A stretch of DNA of 64,000 nucleotides from Flavobacterium ranwuense (GCF_004349315.1 NZ_SMLH01000009.1:62001-126000); one strand, 5' to 3'; counted from the first letter of the stretch, positions 34,729-43,496 are shown. The notes: generated from the letters alone by a model not told the origin. Numbers and translations: made by a program.

Positions 34729-36033
34729 TTAAAATAATTGTTGTTGTAGCCATAATTTCTGGAATTTTGATTGCCCGTCGTAATTTTCAGCTTGTAGCTT
34801 AATATTGAATTTTCGATCTCTTAGGTCGTTTCCAACTCCTGAAACATACATCCAATTCCCGTAATTGCTGTGTACATCGTAATCAATAAGCATCGCTTCA
34901 AAATAAGCGGCTCCGATACGCCAGTCTAACAGAAGCTCCTTTGCAAAATAAGATGCTACATTTTGTCTCCCGCGATTGCTCATCCAACCGGTTTGTTGTA
35001 ATTCAATCATGTTGGCATTTACAAAAGGCTCTTCTGTCGTGCCGTTAATCCAATTGTTTATGTCTGATGGATTGGTTTTCCAATCGTATTTTTTGTCTAA
35101 AATCCCTCCAATTTTAAAAATCGAATTCCCATTTTTCATCGAAACATATTTAAAATAATCCCTCCAAATCAGTTCGAAAATCAACCAATACGTAGAATCA
35201 TTTTTCCTGATTTGTTGCTCATATCTAACAATCTCCCAATAAATAGTTTTCGCCGAAATGGAACCGTTTGCCAACCAAGGAGAAAATTTCGAACTAAAAT
35301 CAGTCCTAATTAATCCGTTGCGAGTCAATTTATAAACACTTAGTTTTTTGGTTTTCCAAAAATAATGCTCCAGTCTTTGTAGCGCTTCGTTTTCACCACC
35401 GCAAAAAGGAAATGCCGTTCTGGAATCTATTTCAAAATCACTAAATCCTAATGTTTTCATCGTAGGAATTACAGTTTTGTTTGTGGCCCAATTTTCTTTA
35501 GACAGCGGTTGAGCTGCAAATTCAGGTCTGACTTTTATTGATTTTTCACATTGATTCCTGAATTGTGTAAAAACATTTGGAATAGATGAAATGTCAAACG
35601 GAATGTTTGCAGGATGAAATAAGAACTGATTGTAAGTAGCTTTGAACAATACTGAATCTGGAACTTTAGATTTTATATTCTCTAAAACTTCCATTTCCTC
35701 ACTCGTCCATTCTTCTTGAAAGTAAACAGAATTAATTTCGTTTTGAGCTACAATTTCGGGAATAGAATCTTCGGGATTTTGATGATACACCAAAAGTTGA
35801 ATATTTAATTTTTCCAGATTTTGTTTCAATGCTGTTACCGATTCAATTAGGAATTTAGCCCGGAATTTCTCTGTTTTCTTAAAACCAAATCTTGTTTGTT
35901 TAAAATGCCTTGGATCAAAACAGTACATCGCGATTACGATTTCATTTTCATCAATAGCATTTGTCAAAGATTCATTATCATTGACTCTCAAATCATTTCT
36001 AAACCAGACTAACCCTTTTTGTTTCTTTTGCAT
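34729..36033 (-). CDS. DASH family cryptochrome
   Basis: The 434-residue protein begins with GLVWFRNDLRVNDNE. Its FAD domain holds TGWMSNRGRQNVASYF and NYGNWMYVSGVGNDLRDRKFN, the clear DASH signatures. DASH cryptochromes bind FAD and methenyl-tetrahydrofolate and repair dimers mainly in single-stranded DNA; some act as signalling proteins. Its start overlaps the DUF2256 gene by 25 bases, so translation is coupled. It is one of three photolyase/cryptochrome paralogues within 8 kb. Confidence 0.94.
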   Translation of the reverse strand: MQKKQKGLVWFRNDLRVNDNESLTNAIDENEIVIAMYCFDPRHFKQTRFGFKKTEKFRAKFLIESVTALKQNLEKLNIQLLVYHQNPEDSIPEIVAQNEINSVYFQEEWTSEEMEVLENIKSKVPDSVLFKATYNQFLFHPANIPFDISSIPNVFTQFRNQCEKSIKVRPEFAAQPLSKENWATNKTVIPTMKTLGFSDFEIDSRTAFPFCGGENEALQRLEHYFWKTKKLSVYKLTRNGLIRTDFSSKFSPWLANGSISAKTIYWEIVRYEQQIRKNDSTYWLIFELIWRDYFKYVSMKNGNSIFKIGGILDKKYDWKTNPSDINNWINGTTEEPFVNANMIELQQTGWMSNRGRQNVASYFAKELLLDWRIGAAYFEAMLIDYDVHSNYGNWMYVSGVGNDLRDRKFNIKLQAENYDGQSKFQKLWLQQQLF

Positions 36034-36143
36034 TTTTCACTACAATATTTGACTTCGTCCCAAACCTTTTCCCATTTTTTCCGCCAGCTAAAAGGTCGGT
36101 TACAAACCAAACACATTTTTGAAGGCAGATTTCCCTTTTTCAC
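36009..36143 (-). CDS. DUF2256 small zinc-ribbon protein
   Basis: This 44-residue gene starts at GTG, whose last base order overlaps the aarF stop (TAGTG), and it ends inside the cry-DASH gene. The product KKGNLPSKMCLVCNRPFSW, then WEKVWDEVKYCSEKC, has four cysteines (11, 14, 34, 38) in CxxC...CxxxC order, as in DUF2256. The family is regularly found beside cryptochrome genes. A zinc-binding role is inferred from the cysteines, and its partner is unknown. Both overlaps suggest translational coupling. Confidence 0.85.
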   Translation of the reverse strand: MKKGNLPSKMCLVCNRPFSWRKKWEKVWDEVKYCSEKCKRNKKG

Positions 36144-37450
36144 TAGTTGTATTTTTGATATTCATTGACAACGATTTTCGCTTTCAAATCAAACATCAAA
36201 TTGTATAATCCAAAAAAAGTTCGGTTCATATAAATGAAGTGTTTGGAACCTCGATTGCCATTCATTTTTCTAAGATTTGTGTCTTTTGAAAATCGTTCGC
36301 CCAATTGTGCGATGCTTTCAAAAAATGCTGCGTCCGAGAAATCAAAAGTTTCGGTTTGAAAAGGTTTAGTGAAAAGCGATAACAAATCGTAAAACATTTG
36401 AGTGAAATACGCCACTTCCTCTTTGGAATCATCCACTCTAAGGATTTCTAATTCGAATAATTTTTGGCTAAAAAGTTTCTTGTTATCAATTACTTCTTTG
36501 TTTATTAATTCGAAATAAGGAATATAGAAGTCATTAGGGATTAGTTTCATACAACCAAAATCCAGTGCCATTAATTGGTTTTCATCGTTAATCAAGAAAT
36601 TTCCCGGATGCGGATCAGCATGTACTTTTTTCAGGATATGTATCTGATACATGTAGAAATCCCATAAAGCTTGACCAATTTTGTCTGCGATTTCCTGATT
36701 GTCATTTTTATTGGTAAACTCCGAAAGATGTATTCCTGTCATCCAATCCATCGTGATAATCTTCTCCGATGAATATTCAGAATAGTAATTCGGGAAAACC
36801 AAATTTTCAATCTTTTTACAGGCTTCAACAACTTCTTGGCTTTGTTTCAATTCCAATAAATAATTGGTTTCCTCAATCAATTTGTCTTCAACTTCCTTAA
36901 AATACTTGTCAGAATCTTTCCCCTGAAGGTTAAACATTCTAATCGCTATTGGTTTTACCAAAGCCAAATCTGACGAAATACTATTGGCAACGCCAGGATA
37001 TTGGATTTTTACAGCCAGCTTTTTACCATCTTTTACTGCAACATGAACTTGTCCTATACTTGCGGCATTAACAGAATTAGCATTGAATTCATCAAAAATT
37101 TCATAAGGTGTTTTTCCAAAATTTGTCTGGAAGGTTTTTAACACTAATGGTGCCGAAAGTGGAGGAACAGAAAATTGTGAAAGTGAAAATTTTTCTACAT
37201 AAGCCTGCGGCAAAAAGCTTTTGTCCATGCTTAACATTTGCGCTACTTTCAGCGCACTTCCTTTCAAACTTTTCAGTCCGTCATAAATATCTTCTGCGTT
37301 ATCTTCGTTGAGTTTGTCACGAGTCAAATCTGAATTAACCATTTTTTTTCCGTAATATTTCAGGTAGTTTACACCAACTTTTGCACCTGTTTGCACCAGT
37401 TTTGTAGCTCTTTCAATTTTTGTAGTAGGTATGTAGTCTATCGTTTTCAT
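36143..37450 (-). CDS. AarF/ABC1/UbiB-family kinase-like protein
   Basis: The 435-residue protein has the ABC1 features: a KxGQ-like segment (KGSALKVAQMLS), the alanine-rich loop replacing the P-loop (NAASIGQVHVAV), LAVKIQYPGV with the lysine, HADPHPGNFLI as the catalytic-loop equivalent and LDFGCMK as the metal-binding DFG. UbiB-like proteins are ATPases that support isoprenoid-quinone or lipid metabolism. Here, in a light-response operon, a role in handling isoprenoid pigments or quinones is an inference. It overlaps the tetR stop by one base (TAATG). Confidence 0.9.
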   Translation of the reverse strand: MKTIDYIPTTKIERATKLVQTGAKVGVNYLKYYGKKMVNSDLTRDKLNEDNAEDIYDGLKSLKGSALKVAQMLSMDKSFLPQAYVEKFSLSQFSVPPLSAPLVLKTFQTNFGKTPYEIFDEFNANSVNAASIGQVHVAVKDGKKLAVKIQYPGVANSISSDLALVKPIAIRMFNLQGKDSDKYFKEVEDKLIEETNYLLELKQSQEVVEACKKIENLVFPNYYSEYSSEKIITMDWMTGIHLSEFTNKNDNQEIADKIGQALWDFYMYQIHILKKVHADPHPGNFLINDENQLMALDFGCMKLIPNDFYIPYFELINKEVIDNKKLFSQKLFELEILRVDDSKEEVAYFTQMFYDLLSLFTKPFQTETFDFSDAAFFESIAQLGERFSKDTNLRKMNGNRGSKHFIYMNRTFFGLYNLMFDLKAKIVVNEYQKYN

Positions 37451-38109
37451 TACTTGTTGTATATTTTTTCTTTGAAAATAAATTTTCCAAAGTCTATTAA
37501 GCTATCTAGCGGAGTGATGTTCATCAATTCAAATGTGGCTTTTACAGACTTCTCAATATAGATGTCTGTTTTCTCAAAAGCAGGAGAAGAATCATCTAGC
37601 CAGAATTTTAGCGTCAATAAAAGTTGTATCCAAGACGTTTCCTGAAATGCTTTCTCTTGGAAATTTTGAAGTTTTTCTTGTTGCGTTCTAAACTCGTCTG
37701 AGATTATTTCAATCAGATAATTTTTAAAACTGTTTCTAAGTTTAGAAAGTTGCATTAGTTTCTTTAATTGAATGTTGTGTTCTTTTAAAACGAGCATAAC
37801 ATAACTTCTGTTCGCTGTTAGAATTTCAAAAAAAGTAAAATAGAAACTTAGCATTTTACTTTTCATATCATACATCTCGTATTCTTTGTTTTTATTCAGT
37901 AATTCTACCGTTTTTTCTAAAAACATTTTAAAAATCTCTTTCTCGATACTTTCTATAGTTCCAAAGAATGTATAGAAATCAGCTTCCGTAAAATCATTTA
38001 TTTTTGCAAAATGATATACTGATTTCGGTTTTTCACTATGATCGAGTACATAGTTCATGTACATTAAAACTATTTTGTCCTTTGTTAGTATTGTTTTTTT
38101 AGCAGCCAT
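37450..38109 (-). CDS. TetR family transcriptional regulator
   Basis: The 219-residue protein has an N-terminal helix-turn-helix (about 10-60; KPKSVYHFAKINDFTEADFYTFFG) of TetR type. A helical ligand domain follows, with a TetR_C-like end (SFKNYLIEIISDEF, TFELMNITPLDSLIDFGKFIF). It is the first gene of the minus-strand light-response operon. The inverted repeat in its promoter region matches the putative CarH operator, so it may be controlled by CarH rather than, or as well as, by itself. Confidence 0.82.
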   Translation of the reverse strand: MAAKKTILTKDKIVLMYMNYVLDHSEKPKSVYHFAKINDFTEADFYTFFGTIESIEKEIFKMFLEKTVELLNKNKEYEMYDMKSKMLSFYFTFFEILTANRSYVMLVLKEHNIQLKKLMQLSKLRNSFKNYLIEIISDEFRTQQEKLQNFQEKAFQETSWIQLLLTLKFWLDDSSPAFEKTDIYIEKSVKATFELMNITPLDSLIDFGKFIFKEKIYNK

Positions 38110-38147
38110 TTTTTGTATATTTCTAATTAAAGTATAAAGATATGAAA

Positions 38148-38177
38148 TGTTTAACTATATATTAATAAAGTTAAACA
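38148..38177. promoter_or_regulatory. Putative CarH operator 3 (tetR/SDR39U1 intergenic)
   Basis: TGTTTAAC (38148-38155) and GTTAAACA (38170-38177) form a perfect 8-bp inverted repeat. Counted as TGTTTA-N18-TAAACA it has the same core and spacing as the sites at carH and crtI. It lies just upstream of a -7-like TATCTTTA on the minus strand (38142-38135), so it would cover the tetR promoter. On the plus side a TAGCTTTA (38212-38219) precedes the SDR39U1 start closely. A TetR autoregulatory site is the alternative reading. Confidence 0.65.
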
Positions 38178-38223
38178 AAATTTAATATAATTTTATATCA
38201 TTATAAATCATTAGCTTTACATT

Positions 38224-39141
38224 ATGATGAAAAAAAATGTGTTAATCAGCGGAGGTTCAGGATTTATTGGCAGCCATTTAACAGGCTTATTGATAGCAAA
38301 AGGGTACTCAGTTTCCATCTTGAGTAGAAGTGAAAAACAAAACAAGGGTGACATTTTCTATTACAAGTGGGATGTTATAAATCAGACTATCGATGAAGAA
38401 GCGGTTTTAAAAGCTGATTATATAATTCACTTAGCAGGTGAAAATATTGCTGAGAAAAGATGGACCGCCAAACGAAAAGCTGCTATTATAGACAGCCGGG
38501 AAAAATCTACTCAGTTGTTGTATTCCGTTTTAAAAACGAACAATAAAAAACTCGAAGCTTTTATTTCAGCTTCGGCGGTAGGTATTTATGGAGCCGTAAA
38601 TGGCGAAGAGATTTGTTCAGAAAACATGCCTCCTGCAAATGATTTCTTAGGGTATACCTGCCAGAGATGGGAAGGGACTTTGGATTTTATTGAAAACTTG
38701 CATATTCGAACCGTAAAAATCCGCACGGGATTGGTATTAGGGAAAAATGATGGTTTTTTAAAGAAACTGCTTCCTTTATTCAAGTTTAGATTGGGTTCTG
38801 CATTGGGTTCCGGAAAGCAATACATGCCATGGATTCATGTTGATGATTTATGTAGCATCTATTTTCAGGCAATAGTTGATTCAAATATGGAAGGACCTTA
38901 TAACGCAGCAATGAATGACAATACGACCAATACTATTTTTTCTAAAACATTGGCGCGTATTTTTGGTTATCCTATTTGGTTGCCTAATATTCCTGTTTTT
39001 GTATTAAAATTGGTACTGGGGGAAATGGCTATAATTGTCCTGACTGGAAGAAGAGTCTCATCTGATAAAATTGAACAAACTGGTTTTCAATTTAAATTTA
39101 AAAATCTTGAAGTGGCATTAAGAGATTGTATAGCAAAATAG
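38224..39141 (+). CDS. TIGR01777 family epimerase-like oxidoreductase (SDR39U1)
   Basis: The 305-residue protein has NAD(P)-binding ISGGSGFIGSHL at the start, the LAGENIAEKRWTAKRKAAI segment and the DUF1731 C-terminus (TGRRVSSDKIEQTGFQFKF), which define this group. The reaction is unknown. It is transcribed divergently from the tetR-photolyase operon and shares the intergenic operator. The start is either of two adjacent ATGs (38224 or 38227). The likely -7 box is so near that the leader would be absent or very short. Confidence 0.88.
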   Translation: MMKKNVLISGGSGFIGSHLTGLLIAKGYSVSILSRSEKQNKGDIFYYKWDVINQTIDEEAVLKADYIIHLAGENIAEKRWTAKRKAAIIDSREKSTQLLYSVLKTNNKKLEAFISASAVGIYGAVNGEEICSENMPPANDFLGYTCQRWEGTLDFIENLHIRTVKIRTGLVLGKNDGFLKKLLPLFKFRLGSALGSGKQYMPWIHVDDLCSIYFQAIVDSNMEGPYNAAMNDNTTNTIFSKTLARIFGYPIWLPNIPVFVLKLVLGEMAIIVLTGRRVSSDKIEQTGFQFKFKNLEVALRDCIAK

Positions 39142-39143
39142 AT

Positions 39144-39683
39144 TTATTCTAAGACACAAATGAGTTGTGTGTTTACACTTTTAGATATTTTGCTGCGAAC
39201 AATAAAAGGAATTTCAATCATAAAATCATCAGTGTTTAAGGGAAATTGAGCGTTAATTTCAATTCGTTTATCCACTTTTTTTAGGGTACTATTAATGCCT
39301 ATTTTTCTAGTTCTGCCATGAATGGTAATTTTCCCATTTATTTTATATTCTTTAGCGACTGAATTGATATTTTTTAAATCAAATTTTTCGATTTTACCTT
39401 TAAAAACTGCTCTGGGATATCGGTTGCTTTCCATGTAGTTTTCATTAAAATGTTCTTCCATCAGATTTCTTTCAAATTTGAAATCTTTGATGTTCATCCA
39501 ACAGGCAATCTGTCCCGTTTTAGTTATCAAAATACAGGTTGTTTTTTCATTCATTGCTTTCACTTCTTCAAATAAAGGGATTGAAGCTTCAAAATGTATG
39601 GTGCCTCCATAAGTTACCATTTTTTCTTGAGCAATAGTTCTAAACGCAATAACTAGTAATACTATTAGAGTAATTTTTTTCAT
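39144..39683 (-). CDS. YceI family secreted protein
   Basis: The 179-residue protein has a signal peptide (MKKITLIVLLVIAFRTIAQ) and a YceI-like lipocalin fold. Landmarks are YGGTIHFEASIPLFEEV, DFKFERNLMEEHFNENYMESNRYPRAVFKG and the GKITIHGRTRKI strand. The fold binds polyisoprenoid-type ligands in characterised members. It is convergent with the SDR39U1 gene (2-base gap). A hydrophobic ligand is likely but unidentified. Confidence 0.85.
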   Translation of the reverse strand: MKKITLIVLLVIAFRTIAQEKMVTYGGTIHFEASIPLFEEVKAMNEKTTCILITKTGQIACWMNIKDFKFERNLMEEHFNENYMESNRYPRAVFKGKIEKFDLKNINSVAKEYKINGKITIHGRTRKIGINSTLKKVDKRIEINAQFPLNTDDFMIEIPFIVRSKISKSVNTQLICVLE

Positions 39684-39861
39684 AGTGGTTTATGAATTAA
39701 ATTACTTAAAGTTACGAAATAAACAAATGAAATAAAAGCATTAAGCCGTTGAAAAATCACCAAATCAGTTAATTTTTCAAGGTTTTTTTAATCAGAAATT
39801 AGGTTGTAATTCTAAAATGTAATATTCGTAGAAAAGCCGTCTTTACTAATGATTATTACAA

Positions 39862-40407
39862 TCATAGTTCCAACTTAATGTTGTATTTTTTTAAGTTCTC
39901 TAATGATTCTTTTGAGGTGTAATCAAACTTTTCTTCGTGTAGGTCTTTTTCCCTTTTTAAGGCGATTTGTTTGATGCAATTGCAAAAGCGACGTACTTCA
40001 TTAAGATTGGACAGAATTAATCCGGGAACAAGCATGCTATTGCCTTCTTTGTCTTTGGCGACCATAGTAAAATAAGACGAATTACAATGTTTAATTTTTC
40101 CCGTTTGAATGTTCTCGGCTTCTACACGAATGCCAATAATCATGGAACTGTTACCTACATAATTGACACTGGCTTTCATTGTAACGAGTTCGCCTACTTC
40201 TATTGGTTTTAAGAAATTCACGGTATCTACTGAAGCGGTTACGCAATAATTTCCTGAAAATTTTGAAGCGCAGGCAAAAGCGATTTGATCTAATAAAGAC
40301 AAAATATAACCTCCGTGTATCTTTCCGCTAAAATTAGTGTGTGACGGTAGCATCAATTCTGAAATTCGAATATTAGAGGATGCGACAGTTTTAAAGGTAC
40401 GGTTCAT
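39862..40407 (-). CDS. Acyl-CoA thioesterase, hotdog fold
   Basis: The 181-residue protein has the YciA/BACH-type segments: PSHTNFSGKIHGGYILSLLDQIAF with the catalytic Asn/Asp region, and YCVTASVDTVNFLKPIEVGELV. It would hydrolyse acyl-CoA thioesters in the cytoplasm as an oligomer. It follows the 121-residue membrane protein without a gap and is the third gene of a likely rmuC operon. Chain-length preference cannot be told. Confidence 0.9.
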   Translation of the reverse strand: MNRTFKTVASSNIRISELMLPSHTNFSGKIHGGYILSLLDQIAFACASKFSGNYCVTASVDTVNFLKPIEVGELVTMKASVNYVGNSSMIIGIRVEAENIQTGKIKHCNSSYFTMVAKDKEGNSMLVPGLILSNLNEVRRFCNCIKQIALKREKDLHEEKFDYTSKESLENLKKYNIKLEL

Positions 40408-40773
40408 TTATTTTATTTTAAAAGGAGAATTCACCATTTTTACGTCTGTAATAAAGTAGCGCGTATCGCCCCACCAAGGAAATGTTCTATAGCGTTCCAC
40501 ATAAGTTACCTGAACATATTTACCTTCCATATCTTTCAAATCAGTAATCACTTTTTCCTGATTGTCCATCACCGAAAAAGAGAAAATCTGTGCTCCAGAA
40601 ATCCCTTGACTTATTTCGCCCTCCCAAGTTTTGAATGCAACTCCTTTTCGGCTCACTTTTATTAGTTCGCCTGAACGTACCCCTTCGCTATACGTGGCAT
40701 TGTATAAAAAAGCGAAATAACCGGCAACTGATACTACAAGTATTAATGCAATAACCATTAAAAATTTCCTCAT
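40408..40773 (-). CDS. Small membrane-anchored protein, function unknown
   Basis: The 121-residue protein has one N-terminal hydrophobic segment (FLMVIALILVVSVAGYFAFLY) and a compact extracytoplasmic domain (YSEGVRSGELIKVSRKGVAFKTWEGE, GKYVQVTYVERY, WWGDTRYFI). Homologues in flavobacteria sometimes carry the label '6-phosphogluconate dehydrogenase', which has no support in the sequence. It lies between rmuC (7-base gap) and the thioesterase gene. Confidence 0.75.
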   Translation of the reverse strand: MRKFLMVIALILVVSVAGYFAFLYNATYSEGVRSGELIKVSRKGVAFKTWEGEISQGISGAQIFSFSVMDNQEKVITDLKDMEGKYVQVTYVERYRTFPWWGDTRYFITDVKMVNSPFKIK

Positions 40774-40780
40774 TCTTTGT

Positions 40781-42151
40781 TTAGTTTAAAAGTTGATTTT
40801 CGTCTTTTTCTGCTCGATTTAATATGCTTTCCGGTAGTGCTTTCTTCGCTTTGGCTCCCATTTTTTTCAATTTCTCCACACTCACGATTAAGTTTCCTTT
40901 TCCTTCTACGAGTTTATTCATGGCACCGCTGTATTCTATTTTACTCTCGTCTATCTTCTTTCCAATTTTGATTAAATCACCTACAAAACCTTCAAATTTA
41001 TCATACAAAGCCCCAGCTTGGCGCGCAATTTCCAAAGCGTTTTCCTGTTGTTTTTGGTTGGTCCACATGCTGTCAATAGTTCGTAAAGTAGCTAATAAAG
41101 TCGCAGGCGTAACTATGACAATGTTCTTCTCGAATGCTTTGTTGTACAAACTCGTATCTTCATTCAGTGCCATAGCAAATGCGGGTTCAATAGGAATAAA
41201 AAGCAAGACAAAATCAGGACTTTCTATTTGGTATAAATCGTGGTAATTTTTATTACCTAATTGTTCTACATGGCGTTTGATGGAATTGACGTGTTCTTTT
41301 AGATATCCGATTTTCAGAATATCATCTTCCTCATTGATGTATTTTTCATAAGCTGTCAAAGAAACTTTAGAATCGACAATCATCTTTTTACCATCCGGCA
41401 GATTGATGACAACGTCAGGAAAAACGCGATTTCCATCTTCGGTAGTGAAAGCTTGTTGTACTTCATATTCACGGCCTTTTTCTAATCCTGATTTTTCAAG
41501 AACGCGTTCTAAAACTAATTCCCCCCAATTCCCCTGCATCTTGCTGTCGCCTTTCAAAGCTTTTGTCAAGTTGATGGTTTCTTTGCTCATTTGGATATTC
41601 ATTTCTTGTAAGCCTAGAATTTGTTGGCGCAAAGCTGCATGATAATCAATACTTTCTTTGTGTGTGTCTTCAACTTTCTTTTCGAACAAATGAATTTTAT
41701 CCTGCAAAGGCGACAGGATGTTTTTCATGTTTTCCTTGTTCTGCTCCGTGAATTTAGTAGACTTTTCTTCTAATATTTTATTGGCGAGATTCTCAAATTC
41801 TTTGGTGAATTTTTCCTGTAATTTTTCGACTTCTTCTTTCTGTTCTTTGTTGCGCTCCCAAAGATTTTCAAAATCAACTTCCTTTTTAGAAAGCTGGATG
41901 GCTAAGCTGTCTTTTTCGTTTCGAATACTTTCTTTCTCAGTATTGGTGTTTTCTAATTGTTTTTCAAAAGTTGTTTTGTCTACAATAATCTGTTCTTTTA
42001 GTTGATTGAATTGGGAAGAAAATGCAATCAATTTTTCTTCTAAACTAATTTTTTCCGACTGGAATCGGGCAGAGAAAATCAGTTTACCGATGAAAATACC
42101 AATAACGAGAGCAACAATGAAAATCAATAAAAACGGAAGCATATTTGACAT
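40781..42151 (-). CDS. rmuC: DNA recombination protein RmuC
   Basis: The 456-residue protein has an N-terminal membrane anchor (MLPFLLIFIVALVIGIFIGKLIF), a long coiled coil (about 30-165) and the RmuC nuclease-like domain (about 180-400; MQGNWGELVLERVLEKSGLEKGREY, PDGKKMIVDSKVSL, ATLLATLRTI). RmuC limits recombination between short inverted repeats and is also known as an anti-phage or DNA-damage factor in some hosts. It heads a three-gene operon. The length is normal. Confidence 0.95.
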   Translation of the reverse strand: MSNMLPFLLIFIVALVIGIFIGKLIFSARFQSEKISLEEKLIAFSSQFNQLKEQIIVDKTTFEKQLENTNTEKESIRNEKDSLAIQLSKKEVDFENLWERNKEQKEEVEKLQEKFTKEFENLANKILEEKSTKFTEQNKENMKNILSPLQDKIHLFEKKVEDTHKESIDYHAALRQQILGLQEMNIQMSKETINLTKALKGDSKMQGNWGELVLERVLEKSGLEKGREYEVQQAFTTEDGNRVFPDVVINLPDGKKMIVDSKVSLTAYEKYINEEDDILKIGYLKEHVNSIKRHVEQLGNKNYHDLYQIESPDFVLLFIPIEPAFAMALNEDTSLYNKAFEKNIVIVTPATLLATLRTIDSMWTNQKQQENALEIARQAGALYDKFEGFVGDLIKIGKKIDESKIEYSGAMNKLVEGKGNLIVSVEKLKKMGAKAKKALPESILNRAEKDENQLLN

Positions 42152-42288
42152 AGAATTTCTTTTTGTAAGTTTGTAAAAATAAACAAAAGTTTCCTTGTTT
42201 CCTTTCGGAAATCAAAATACTACCTTAAGTTTTAGTATTCATGGATTTGTAAATTTAGTTGTCAATTAATTTTTATACTTTTAAAAAT

Positions 42289-42936
42289 ATGCAGGATAAA
42301 TCTTTAAAATTGAATTCTCGTTTTTTTGCAATTATAGCTATTGTCGGTTGGTTTGCTGTTGTATTGCAATTGTATCTTATCATTATCAATCGTGTGGCCT
42401 CTCTTCCGGAGACAATTGTTCGATTTTTTAGTTTTTTTACGATTCAAACGAATATTTTGGTGGCTATATGTTTTACTTTTCTTTGGCTGAAGCCAAAATC
42501 CAAATGGGGTTTGTTTTTTTCGAAACCTAAAAACACAACAGCAATTACGTTATACATCACCATTGTAGGACTTGTTTACAATGCGATTCTGCGATTTTTA
42601 TGGGCTCCAACGGGTTCTCAAAAAGTAGTGGATGAATTGTTGCATTTGGTTATTCCAATTTTGGTTTTAGTATATTGGATTCTTTTTGTACCTAAAAAAG
42701 CATTGGGATTCAAAGACATTTTCCTTTGGCTGATTTTCCCTTCCTTATATTTGGTTTACACTTTAATTCGGGGCGCTTTTTTTAATTTTTACCCGTATCC
42801 GTTTATCGATGTGAATCTGTTGGGTTACAATATAGTGTTGCTTAACAGCTTTTTTATGCTATTGGCTTTTCTTTTTTTTGGGACTTTACTGATTGGGATT
42901 GGGAAAATAAGAAGCAGTAATTTAGATAGAAAATAA
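42289..42936 (+). CDS. Pr6Pr family membrane protein
   Basis: The 215-residue protein is taken from MQDKSLKLN; the longer frame starts at a TTG. It has six hydrophobic segments, and FFSFFTIQTNILVAICFTFLW and RGAFFNFYPYPFIDV identify the Pr6Pr family (FAR-17a/AIG1-like). The function is unknown. It is monocistronic, with a hairpin terminator directly after the stop. Confidence 0.82.
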   Translation: MQDKSLKLNSRFFAIIAIVGWFAVVLQLYLIIINRVASLPETIVRFFSFFTIQTNILVAICFTFLWLKPKSKWGLFFSKPKNTTAITLYITIVGLVYNAILRFLWAPTGSQKVVDELLHLVIPILVLVYWILFVPKKALGFKDIFLWLIFPSLYLVYTLIRGAFFNFYPYPFIDVNLLGYNIVLLNSFFMLLAFLFFGTLLIGIGKIRSSNLDRK

Positions 42937-42940
42937 AAAT

Positions 42941-42975
42941 GGCCAATACGGAATTAGATTTGTATTGGCCTTTTT
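42941..42975. terminator. Bidirectional terminator
   Basis: GGCCAATAC (42941-42949) and GTATTGGCC (42962-42970) form a perfect 9-bp stem, flanked by A and T runs, between convergent genes. Confidence 0.88.
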
Positions 42976-42990
42976 AAACTAAATTAATTT

Positions 42991-43356
42991 TTATTCGTCT
43001 AGTTTGATATTCCCTCTGTCTTCTTTGTTATCAGGATGTTCATTAGGATATCGATTTGGGATGATGTCTGAGTTATGATCTTTATTTTCTACCATTTTTT
43101 TAGCTTGTTCTTCGGAAACATTCGCGACATCTGAACTTAAGTTTTTAGGAGTACAGTCCTCATTCTGTTCGAGAGTTCCGTCAATATTACGTGCTCTTTG
43201 AACAATTTTTTGATTTCCATGACTATCAGTTTCTACCTCTGATTTTAGATGTGATACTTCAGGATTCGTATTTTTGGCTAGATTCTGACCGCTAAATCCT
43301 TCGTTTATATTTTGCTTATTGTTTGTTTTTTTTGAACCTAAATCGTTATTTTCCAT
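42991..43356 (-). CDS. Hydrophilic, probably disordered protein
   Basis: The protein is 121 residues from MENNDLGSKK; an 8-residue longer start at 43380 is open. It has almost no hydrophobic stretches and is rich in Asn, Lys, Glu, Asp and Ser, for example EEQAKKMVENKDHNSDIIPNR and EHPDNKEDRGNIKLDE. It lacks any recognised domain. The composition recalls stress-linked disordered proteins, but that is only a resemblance. The terminator between it and the Pr6Pr gene supports a real transcript. Confidence 0.65.
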   Translation of the reverse strand: MENNDLGSKKTNNKQNINEGFSGQNLAKNTNPEVSHLKSEVETDSHGNQKIVQRARNIDGTLEQNEDCTPKNLSSDVANVSEEQAKKMVENKDHNSDIIPNRYPNEHPDNKEDRGNIKLDE

Positions 43357-43496
43357 GATGTTTAATTTTAATGATATCATATTAGCTATTATAATATTAC
43401 GTCTTTTAAACGAAGTAATTTAATCATTTAACTTAGCTTTTGGTTTACACCAATAAATGTATCGCAACACTATTTTAAATCCAGCAAAAACAAAAC

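Noticed and set aside
38148..38177. Simple TetR autoregulatory operator
   Set aside because: Possible, but the exact core and 18-base spacing are shared with two promoters that have no TetR gene, so a common regulator is the better reading. It is kept as an alternative in the feature entry.
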